This document shows positions 6,254 to 12,292 of a stretch of DNA of 12,292 bases, one piece after another (the first letter of the stretch is position 1; each line of letters opens with the position of its first letter). Under the pieces are notes generated by a model that made no database searches, had not been told where the DNA came from, and saw only the letters and a program-made list of their open reading frames with translations. A program made the translations under genes and the position numbers. The DNA comes from JAJFUG01 sp964473155 (lineage in GTDB: Bacteria > Gemmatimonadota > Glassbacteria > GWA2-58-10): assembly GCA_964473155.1 (NCBI GenBank), contig CAYYNT010000091.1, positions 1 to 12,292 of the forward strand, read 5' to 3'.

Positions 6254-6277
6254 GACAAGCATCCCGGAACTGTCTCA
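6251..6277 (+). repeat. Hairpin across the rfbA stop codon
   Basis: TGAGACA (6251-6257), whose first three bases are the rfbA stop codon, is perfectly complementary to TGTCTCA (6271-6277), with a 13-nt loop. The second arm is followed by AAAA and the Shine-Dalgarno GGGAG (6281-6285) of the next gene. There is no downstream T-run on the plus strand, so it is not a terminator for the operon. It may affect transcript stability or the relative output of rfbA and the next gene. Confidence 0.4.
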
Positions 6278-6292
6278 AAAGGGAGACATGGA

Positions 6293-6748
6293 ATGATAGA
6301 AGGCGTTGCAACCAAGCCGCTGCGGGTATTCCCGGATGAGCGGGGTAGGCTGATGGAGATTCTGCGGGATGATGACGAGTTGTTTGACCGCTTCGGCCAG
6401 GTTTACATGACCACGGTCTATCCCGGTGTGGTAAAAGCCTGGCATTGTCATAAAGATCAGTCGGACCGCGTCGCCGTGGTGCACGGTATGATAAAGCTGG
6501 TCTTGTGCGACTGGCGTCCTGACAGCGCCACATACCGCCAGATTCAGGAGTTTTTCATCGGCGAGCACAACCCGCTTCTGGTGCGCATTCCGCCGATGGT
6601 GATGCACGGCTGGAAATGTATCGCGGAAAAGGAGACGGTGGTGGTGAACATACCCAACCGTCATTACGAATACAAAAGCCCGGATGAGATCCGTCTGCCC
6701 TGGGACAGCCCGGAAGTCGGCTACGACTGGTCGATCAAATTCTTCTGA
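6293..6748 (+). CDS. Short RmlC-like dTDP-sugar epimerase (cupin)
   Basis: This 151-residue cupin belongs to the dTDP-4-dehydrorhamnose 3,5-epimerase superfamily. It is placed where RmlC would be expected, between rfbA and rfbB. By eye, DERGRLMEI (15-23) matches the N-terminal RmlC motif. AWHCHKDQ (49-56) covers the catalytic-His region, with His51 at the position of Salmonella His63. IPPMVMHGW (99-107) and YEYKSPDE (125-132) follow. Two features depart from classical RmlC (about 180 residues). The Lys of the GKLVR segment is Asp58 here, and the C-terminal tail that supplies the Asp of the His-Asp dyad is absent. Short members of this family occur in other bacterial rhamnose clusters. It is likely to supply the epimerase step, but a different or single-carbon epimerisation is possible. 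Shine-Dalgarno GGGAG (6281-6285); 20 nt before rfbB. Confidence 0.8.
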   Translation: MIEGVATKPLRVFPDERGRLMEILRDDDELFDRFGQVYMTTVYPGVVKAWHCHKDQSDRVAVVHGMIKLVLCDWRPDSATYRQIQEFFIGEHNPLLVRIPPMVMHGWKCIAEKETVVVNIPNRHYEYKSPDEIRLPWDSPEVGYDWSIKFF

Positions 6749-6768
6749 GAGCATAGAGAGGTTTTGTG

Positions 6769-7782
6769 ATGAAACTGCTGGTGACAGGGGGGGCCGGATT
6801 TATCGGCTCCAATTTTGTGCATTACATGCTCGGCGGATACAGGGATATCAGCCTGATAAACGTGGACTGCCTGACTTATGCAGGCAATCTCGAAAACCTG
6901 GCCGGTCTTGAAAATGACAGCCGTCACCGTTTCGCGCGTCTGGATATACGCGATTCCACCGCTCTGGAGGAACTGTTCCTGAGCGAGCGCCCGGAGGCCG
7001 TGGTGAATTTTGCCGCTGAATCGCATGTGGACCGCTCGATCACAGGGCCGCAGGTGTTTGTCGAGACCAACGTGCAGGGCACGCTGAACCTTCTGGAGGC
7101 CGCGCGCAAGGCTGCGGTGTCCGTGTTCCTCCAGGTCGGCACGGATGAGGTTTACGGCAGTCTTGGCGCGCAGGGGCATTTCACCGAGGAAAGCCCGATC
7201 CGTCCGAACAGCCCGTATTCAGCGAGCAAGGCCGGAGCGGACCATCTGGTGCGCGCCTGGCATCATACCTACGGCCTCGACACCCGGATCACACGCTGCT
7301 CCAACAACTACGGGCCGTATCAGTTCCCGGAAAAGCTGATCCCGCTGATGATGACCAACGCGCTGGAGGGGAAAAAACTCCCGGTGTACGGCGATGGCCT
7401 CAACGTGCGGGACTGGATATACGTGGAGGACCACTGCCGCGCCCTGGACCTGGTGCTGCGGAAGGGCCGCGCCGGTGAGGTATATAATATCGGAGGCGTG
7501 TCGGAGCTGACCAATCTGGAGGTCGTGCGCACGCTGCTTTCCGTGCTGGACAGGGATGAGAGCCTGATCAGCTTTGTCCCGGACCGGCCCGGCCATGACC
7601 GCCGCTACGCCATCGACAGCGCGAAAGCCCGCCGTGATCTGGGCTGGGAGCCGCAAGTCGCTTTTCCGGAGGGACTGCGGCGCACGGTTGAGTGGTACCG
7701 CTCGCACGGCGGATGGTGGGAACGGATCAAATCGGGCGCATACCGCGAGTATTACGAGCGGATGTACGGGAAGAACGTATGA
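6769..7782 (+). CDS. rfbB: dTDP-glucose 4,6-dehydratase
   Basis: This enzyme converts dTDP-glucose to dTDP-4-keto-6-deoxyglucose, step two of dTDP-L-rhamnose synthesis, using bound NAD. The 337-residue extended short-chain dehydrogenase fold has the Rossmann glycine motif TGGAGFIG (6-13). The catalytic trio is TDE (125-127, Thr, acid Asp126 and Glu127) plus YSASK (Tyr150, Lys154). The family-specific SNNYGPYQFPEKLIP (178-192) is present, and the length is normal. The ATG at 6769 is chosen over the in-frame GTG at 6766 because AGAGG (6757-6761) then sits seven nt upstream. Its stop overlaps the rfbD start as ATGA (7779-7782), indicating translational coupling. Confidence 0.97.
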   Translation: MKLLVTGGAGFIGSNFVHYMLGGYRDISLINVDCLTYAGNLENLAGLENDSRHRFARLDIRDSTALEELFLSERPEAVVNFAAESHVDRSITGPQVFVETNVQGTLNLLEAARKAAVSVFLQVGTDEVYGSLGAQGHFTEESPIRPNSPYSASKAGADHLVRAWHHTYGLDTRITRCSNNYGPYQFPEKLIPLMMTNALEGKKLPVYGDGLNVRDWIYVEDHCRALDLVLRKGRAGEVYNIGGVSELTNLEVVRTLLSVLDRDESLISFVPDRPGHDRRYAIDSAKARRDLGWEPQVAFPEGLRRTVEWYRSHGGWWERIKSGAYREYYERMYGKNV

Positions 7783-8666
7783 AAGTGCTGGTGACCGGCG
7801 CGGCCGGGATGCTTGGGCGTGACCTTCTTCCCGCGCTGAACACCCGTGGCCTTGAGGCTGCGGGTGTGGACCTCGGCCGGGCGGACATAACCGTTCCCGA
7901 AGCTGTCGAAAGCCTTCTGCGGGAGGAATGTCCGCAACTGGTGATACACGCCGCGGCCTGGACCGATGTCGAGCGGGCCGAGCGTGAGCCGGATTCCGCG
8001 TATCGGGTGAATGCCCTGGGGGCGCGCAACGTGGCCGCGGCCTGCGCCCGCGCCGGGGCGCGTATGATACTGATCAGCACGGATTACGTGTTCGACGGCA
8101 CCAGGGTCGGCCCATATGTAGAATCGGATGTCCCCCGTCCGCTGAGCGCTTACGGACGCGGCAAGCTGGAGGGCGAGCTGCTGGCCCGGCGCGAGCTTCC
8201 GGATTTGACTGTAGTGCGCACGGCCTGGCTGTACGGAGCGGGCGGACAGAGTTTCCTCACCCGCATCCTTCGCGCCGCCCGCGGCCGTGATGTCCTGGGT
8301 GTGGTGGAGGATGAAACCGGCAGCCCCACCTGGAGCGCGGAGCTGAGCCGCATTCTGGCTGAAATGGCCGTGCGTGGCCCCACGGGCCCGCTTTACCATG
8401 CGGTCAGTACGGGATCCTGCAGCCGTTACGAGCTGGCTGTCGAGCTTTTCCGCCTGCTGGGGATTGAAAAGACACAATTGCGCAGCGTAAAGGCCGCGAG
8501 TTTTCCCAGCCAGGTGCGGCGTCCGGCTAACAGCGCTCTGGCCTCTGAATGCCTCGATCGGGACGGTTTCACTCCGTTGAGGCCGTGGAAAATGGCGCTG
8601 GCGGATTTCGTAAAGCTTAACAGCGAAATGCTGTTGAACGTGTATCGGGGAATGCATGACAAATAA
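7779..8666 (+). CDS. rfbD: dTDP-4-dehydrorhamnose reductase
   Basis: This enzyme carries out the NAD(P)H-dependent last step that makes dTDP-L-rhamnose, the donor for surface polysaccharides. The 295-residue protein has the cofactor motif TGAAGMLGRDL (6-16), HAAAWTDVERAE (57-68), and catalytic residues in STDYVFDG (100-107; Thr101, Asp102) and YGRGK (125-129; Tyr125, Lys129). These are offset by three from the Salmonella enzyme. RRPANSAL (247-254) is the conserved C-terminal motif. An in-frame ATG at 7692 is rejected because it would place 29 extra residues before the Rossmann motif and inside rfbB. The chosen start overlaps the rfbB stop by four nt, and the end overlaps the vanZ-like gene by 11 nt. 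Confidence 0.96.
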   Translation: MKVLVTGAAGMLGRDLLPALNTRGLEAAGVDLGRADITVPEAVESLLREECPQLVIHAAAWTDVERAEREPDSAYRVNALGARNVAAACARAGARMILISTDYVFDGTRVGPYVESDVPRPLSAYGRGKLEGELLARRELPDLTVVRTAWLYGAGGQSFLTRILRAARGRDVLGVVEDETGSPTWSAELSRILAEMAVRGPTGPLYHAVSTGSCSRYELAVELFRLLGIEKTQLRSVKAASFPSQVRRPANSALASECLDRDGFTPLRPWKMALADFVKLNSEMLLNVYRGMHDK

Positions 8667-9099
8667 AAGCAAGCCGGGCGTCCGGATCGGCAGAATCAAA
8701 CCCTGGCTGCCTCCGGTCCTGTGGCTCCTGTTTATTTTTGTTTTGAGCAGTATGTCCATTCCGGTTGCGAAGCTCAAGGCTTTCAGGCACCAGGACAAAC
8801 TGGTCCATTTTATCGAGTACGGTGTGCTGGGCATGCTTCTGGTTCGTGGGGCTTTCCTGAGTATGGAAAGGCGTCGCCGGAACTTCTGGTTTTGTATTCT
8901 GGTGGCGGTCTTATACGGTCTGAGTGATGAATTCCATCAGTCGTTCGTGCCATACCGCACCGCGGACTGGATGGATTGGGTGGCGGATTCCCTTGGGGCT
9001 TTCGTTTTCGCCTGGACCTGGCTGGCTTTCAAGGGGGAAAGGCTTTTCGGCGGCCGGGTTCGCTCCATGGAAAGTTCGCCTGTAGAGGAATCGGAATGA
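8656..9099 (+). CDS. VanZ family membrane protein
   Basis: This 147-residue inner-membrane protein has about four hydrophobic segments (roughly 18-32, 49-68, 77-90 and 107-124). It carries the VanZ-family pattern: SSMSIP after segment 1, KLVHFIEYGVLG (48-59, His51), then YGLSDEFHQSFVPYR (87-101) and DWVADSLGA (107-115). The family is named after vanZ of the enterococcal vancomycin-resistance element, which gives low-level teicoplanin resistance. Most chromosomal members have no defined role, and this one should not be called a resistance gene. GGGGA (8647-8651) lies just upstream, and the start overlaps the rfbD end by 11 nt, so it is translated as part of the rhamnose operon. A link to the envelope polysaccharide is a reasonable inference. 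Confidence 0.85.
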   Translation: MTNKSKPGVRIGRIKPWLPPVLWLLFIFVLSSMSIPVAKLKAFRHQDKLVHFIEYGVLGMLLVRGAFLSMERRRRNFWFCILVAVLYGLSDEFHQSFVPYRTADWMDWVADSLGAFVFAWTWLAFKGERLFGGRVRSMESSPVEESE

Positions 9100-9152
9100 G
9101 ACTCGGGCAGTTTCTCGAAATATAGAGTATCAGGTAATTAAAAGAGGTTTGA

Positions 9153-10451
9153 ATGAGATACAGCGCCCCGCGGGGCACACAGGATATACTCCCGGCGGGC
9201 ATCGCCGCCTGGCAGGAACTGGAAAGCACGGCCCGCGCCGCGTTCGACCGTTACGGCTACCGGGAGATACGCACCCCGATTTTCGAGCAGAAAGAGCTGT
9301 TCCTGCGCAGCGTAGGCGAGCAGACCGATATCGTGCAGAAAGAGATGTACACCTTCACCGACCGCAAGGAACGCGCTTTCGCACTCCGGCCTGAGGGTAC
9401 GGCATCCGTAATCCGCGCCTATATCGAGAATCAGCTCTGGAACGAGCGTCCGCTCCAGAAGCTGTACTATATAGGTCCGATGTTCCGTTATGACCGCCCG
9501 CAGAAAGGCCGTTACCGCCAGTTTCACCAGATCGGCGCCGAGGCGGTGGGCAGCCTGAACCCGCTGGTGGATGCGGAGGTCATCGCCCTGATGGGCGATA
9601 TACTGCGCGACGCCGGAGTAACCCGTCTGCGCCTGCACCTGAACAGCCTGGGAGACGCCGAAACCCGCGCCGCCTACAGTGAGGTGTTGCGCGCTTATTT
9701 CGGGGCGCGGGAGAGCGATCTGTGCGCCGATTGCCGCAACCGTCTGTCCGTGAACCCGATGCGTGTGCTGGACTGCAAGGTCGAGTCGTGCCAGGCCCTG
9801 AGCGCCGGCATCCCGCCGATTGAGGACAGCCTGAACCAGTCGAGCCGGGAGCATTACGAGGCTGTGATGCGCTGGCTGGAAACGCTGGGAGTGGAATTCG
9901 TCAAGGACCCGCGCCTGGTGCGCGGTCTGGACTACTACACCCGCACGGCGTTCGAGTACCATCACGAGGGATTGGGCGGCTCGGTGGCCCTGGGCGGCGG
10001 CGGGCGCTACGACCGTCTGATCGCCGACTGCGGCGGCCCGGATACGCCATCGATAGGTTTTTCCCTGGGCCAGGAGCGCGTGCTTCTGGCCGCGAGCCAG
10101 GACCGTGAACTGGCCTCGGAGGCGGCTGCAGGTAAGAAAAGAAACCTGGGATTTTACCTTGTCTATATGGGGGAAGCGCTGCTCGAGCCCGCCGTGAGGC
10201 TGTCCCGGCAGCTACGCAATTCTGTCCGGGTGGAGATGGACCCTGAGCCGCGCAGCCTGAAAGCGCAGTTCCGCCAGGCCGATAACCTTAACCTGTCTCA
10301 CGCCCTGATTCTCGGGGAGCGTGAGCTGGCCGAGGGGATCTTCCAGGTGAAAAATCTTTCCAGCGGCAGTCAGAAGGCTTTTTCGAGGGAGAGGCTGGAA
10401 TCCGACCCACTGGCTGTTCTGCGGGAGGTTGACGCCCAGGGAGCAGAATGA
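9153..10451 (+). CDS. hisS: Histidyl-tRNA synthetase
   Basis: This cytoplasmic class II synthetase attaches histidine to tRNA-His. The 432-residue protein begins with the typical YSAPRGTQDILP (3-14). Motif 2 is MFRYDRPQKGRYRQFHQ (110-126). The histidine-binding signature LVRGLDYYTRTAFEY (255-269) is present, as are the glycine-rich GGGGRYDRL (281-289) and motif 3 SIGFSLGQERVL (300-311). Cysteines 191, 194, 208 and 213 form the CxxC...C...C group seen in many bacterial HisRS. Residues from about 331 form the anticodon-binding domain. AGAGG (9143-9147) lies five nt before the ATG. It follows vanZ by 53 nt without an obvious promoter or terminator and precedes aspS by 90 nt; hisS-aspS pairs are common in bacteria. 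Confidence 0.97.
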   Translation: MRYSAPRGTQDILPAGIAAWQELESTARAAFDRYGYREIRTPIFEQKELFLRSVGEQTDIVQKEMYTFTDRKERAFALRPEGTASVIRAYIENQLWNERPLQKLYYIGPMFRYDRPQKGRYRQFHQIGAEAVGSLNPLVDAEVIALMGDILRDAGVTRLRLHLNSLGDAETRAAYSEVLRAYFGARESDLCADCRNRLSVNPMRVLDCKVESCQALSAGIPPIEDSLNQSSREHYEAVMRWLETLGVEFVKDPRLVRGLDYYTRTAFEYHHEGLGGSVALGGGGRYDRLIADCGGPDTPSIGFSLGQERVLLAASQDRELASEAAAGKKRNLGFYLVYMGEALLEPAVRLSRQLRNSVRVEMDPEPRSLKAQFRQADNLNLSHALILGERELAEGIFQVKNLSSGSQKAFSRERLESDPLAVLREVDAQGAE

Positions 10452-10541
10452 TCTCATGCAAACAGGTTTCAATCTGGATTACGAAATAATTCGGCAGAGG
10501 ATATAAATCTTTTTGAACGGGCAGGAGGCTTGATTAATCAG

Positions 10542-12292
10542 ATGGAATCCAAATCCTATAAAACAGCATACAGGACAGAGACCTGCGGCAACCTTAGAAA
10601 AGCAGACAGCGGCCGTGAAGTCAGCCTGGCGGGGTGGGTTTTCCGCTGGCGCGACCACGGCGGCATCGTGTTCATCGACCTGCGCGACCGCTACGGCGTG
10701 ACCCAGATCGTATTCGACCGCAAGAGTAACGAACAGGACATCGACTCGCTGGCGCACAGGCTGCGCGGTGAGTACGTGGTTCAGGTGCGGGGCGTGGTGC
10801 GCCCGCGGCCTGAGGGCACGGTCAACGAGTCGCTGGCCACGGGTGAGATCGAGGTAAGCGCCACGCATCTGGAAATAATCACCGAGAGCGACAGCATCCC
10901 GTTCCGTCTGGATGACAAAGGCTCGGTGTCCGAGGACCTTCGGCTGGCCTACCGTTACCTGGACCTTCGGCGCGAGGAGCTTCAGCGCTGCCTGATCGTC
11001 CGCTCCAGGGCTGTTTCGGCGGCGCGGCGTTATTTCGACAACCTCGGTTTCCTGGACATCGAAACCCCGGTGTTGTGCAAGCCGACGCCCGAGGGCGCGC
11101 GCGATTTCATCGTCCCGGCGCGTCTCCATCCAGGCAAGTTCTACGCCCTGCCGCAAAGCCCGCAGCTCTACAAACAGCTCCTTATGGTCAGCGGGTTCGA
11201 CCGCTATTACCAGATCGCGCGCTGTTTCCGTGACGAGGACCTGCGCGCCGACCGTCAGCCGGAATTCACCCAGATCGACGTTGAAATGTCGTTCATCGCC
11301 GAGGATGACATTATCGCTGTCACCGAGGGCCTGCTCAAGGACATTTTCCGCGAGACCCTGGGACGTGAGATACCTACGCCTTTCCCGCGTCTGCACTATG
11401 ACGAGGCGATGGAAAAATACGGCATCGACAAGCCGGACCTGCGTTTCGGCCTGGAGATACGCGATTTCAGCCCGGCGTTCAAAGGTTGCGGTTTCCGCGT
11501 GTTCGAGTCGATGCTCGAATCCGGACAGCGCATCCGCGGCATAGTGGTCCCGGGCGCGGCGCGCTATAGCCGCAAGGAACTGGATGACCTGGGCGCACTG
11601 GCAATCGAGATGGGGGCCAAGGGGCTGGTCTGGCAGCGTGTGGGCGAACCCGGCGCGCACGACAGCTCGATCAAGAACATTATCAGCCAGGAAACGATGG
11701 ACAAGGTGGCTTCGCTGCACCCGGCAAAGAGCGGCGACCTGATTGTCCTGGTGGGCGGCCCGGACTACATGTCCAGCAAGGCCCTGGCCCGCGTCCGTCT
11801 TTTCCTGGGCGAGAAAGAGAACCTGATCGACAAGAATGAACTCAATTTCCTCTGGGTGGTCGAGTTCCCGATGTTCGAGCGCGACCAGGTCACCGGGACG
11901 CTCGGCGCGGCGCACCATCCATTCACCAGCCCCAAGATCGAGGACCTGGACAAGCTGGAAAGCGACCCGGCCTCGGTGCGCAGCCGGGCTTACGATGTCA
12001 TCCTGAACGGCAACGAAATCGGCGGCGGATCGATAAGGATACACCGCCGGGACGTGCAGCAGCGGGTGTTCACTGCCCTGGGGATCAGCCCGGAGCAGGC
12101 CGAATACAAGTTCGGGTTCCTGCTCAAGGCTTTCCAGTACGGTCCGCCGCCTCACGGCGGCATCGCGCTGGGCATGGACCGTCTGGCCATGCTGATCAAC
12201 GGGACCGATTCGATCCGCGATGTGATCGCTTTCCCGAAGACCGCCAAGGCCAGCGCCCTGATGGAGGACTCGCCCTCGCTGGTGGATGAGCG
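10542..12292 (+). CDS. aspS: Aspartyl-tRNA synthetase, 3' end cut by window
   Basis: The reading frame is open to the window edge: 583 residues are visible of about 590-600 expected. The N-terminal OB-fold anticodon-binding domain (about 25-110) contains GWVFRWRDHGG (31-41). Motif 1 lies around 160-176. Then come TPEGARDF (182-189), ALPQSPQLYKQLLM (202-215) and motif 2 FRDEDLRADRQPEFTQ (229-244). The GAD insertion domain of bacterial AspRS spans about 290-420, and motif 3 is GGIALGMDRL (539-548). His39 and Gly92 occupy the positions that are His/Gly in non-discriminating and Leu/Lys in discriminating bacterial enzymes, suggesting it also charges tRNA-Asn with Asp. AGGAGG (10523-10528) is 13 nt from the ATG, a long spacing. 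An in-frame TTG at 10530 is only one nt from it and is less likely. Confidence 0.97.
   Translation, partial: MESKSYKTAYRTETCGNLRKADSGREVSLAGWVFRWRDHGGIVFIDLRDRYGVTQIVFDRKSNEQDIDSLAHRLRGEYVVQVRGVVRPRPEGTVNESLATGEIEVSATHLEIITESDSIPFRLDDKGSVSEDLRLAYRYLDLRREELQRCLIVRSRAVSAARRYFDNLGFLDIETPVLCKPTPEGARDFIVPARLHPGKFYALPQSPQLYKQLLMVSGFDRYYQIARCFRDEDLRADRQPEFTQIDVEMSFIAEDDIIAVTEGLLKDIFRETLGREIPTPFPRLHYDEAMEKYGIDKPDLRFGLEIRDFSPAFKGCGFRVFESMLESGQRIRGIVVPGAARYSRKELDDLGALAIEMGAKGLVWQRVGEPGAHDSSIKNIISQETMDKVASLHPAKSGDLIVLVGGPDYMSSKALARVRLFLGEKENLIDKNELNFLWVVEFPMFERDQVTGTLGAAHHPFTSPKIEDLDKLESDPASVRSRAYDVILNGNEIGGGSIRIHRRDVQQRVFTALGISPEQAEYKFGFLLKAFQYGPPPHGGIALGMDRLAMLINGTDSIRDVIAFPKTAKASALMEDSPSLVDE

Noticed and set aside
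5459..6262. 267-codon minus-strand frame
   Set aside because: It is antisense to rfbA and has no recognisable domain.
7692..7778. Upstream in-frame ATG extending RfbD by 29 residues
   Set aside because: The Rossmann motif must lie at the N-terminus, and the ATGA overlap with rfbB gives a typical coupled start at 7779.
7752..8834. 360-codon minus-strand frame
   Set aside because: It is antisense to rfbD and the vanZ-like gene, both of which carry clear family motifs.
8656..9099. Glycopeptide-resistance gene
   Set aside because: VanZ-family membership alone does not imply resistance, and no vanHAX-type genes are nearby.
9138..9965. 275-codon minus-strand frame
   Set aside because: It is antisense to the catalytic core of hisS.
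10452..10541. tRNA or promoter between hisS and aspS
   Set aside because: No cloverleaf, T-arm sequence or paired -35/-10 boxes were found.
10479..12155. 558-codon open frame on the minus strand
   Set aside because: It is antisense to aspS, whose plus-strand frame has all class II and AspRS motifs. The long antisense frame is a by-product of GC-rich codon use.

Overview
The window is GC-rich bacterial chromosome with Shine-Dalgarno starts and sigma70-type promoters. It cannot be assigned to a phylum by eye. The mix of a DUF2961/GH172 glycosidase, a divergent fucose-isomerase relative, a MshEN-repeat protein and a probably non-discriminating AspRS would fit an uncultured environmental bacterium (FCB-like or deltaproteobacteria-like); this is a guess. 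I found no tRNA, rRNA, CRISPR array, insertion sequence or phage gene.

Left part (1-3117, minus strand): a two-gene sugar operon. It begins at a promoter near 3174-3202, encodes an exported DUF2961/GH172 glycosidase (3117-1915), and after 40 nt continues into a cytoplasmic protein of the L-fucose/D-arabinose isomerase family (1874-102). A perfect GC-rich palindrome follows at 60-80. The pair could release a pentofuranose or fructofuranose outside the cytoplasm and isomerise a free sugar inside.

Centre (3118-5219): a divergent promoter region, then a plus-strand gene (3320-4228) with four MshEN-type half-motifs in an exact 29-residue period joined to a CheX-like domain that has lost its catalytic Asn. 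It converges, with only 13 nt between stops, on a minus-strand gene for a beta-propeller lipoprotein of the phytase-like/SdiA-regulated type (5219-4242).

Right part (5220-12292, plus strand): a strong promoter (TTGACA-16 nt-TATATT) and a leader of about 118 nt with alternating complementary hexamers precede a compact series: rfbA, a short RmlC-like gene, rfbB, rfbD, a vanZ-like gene, hisS and aspS (cut by the window end). Spacings are 39, 20, -4, -11, 53 and 90 nt. The first four genes make dTDP-L-rhamnose from glucose-1-phosphate and dTTP. RfbA is the short form without the usual C-terminal extension, and the epimerase is a short, non-canonical form. AspRS carries His and Gly at the two positions known to separate non-discriminating from discriminating bacterial enzymes.

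The best leads are the GH172-isomerase cassette, the MshEN x4-CheX-like protein, the rfbA leader and the AspRS signature. None is proven to be a new system.
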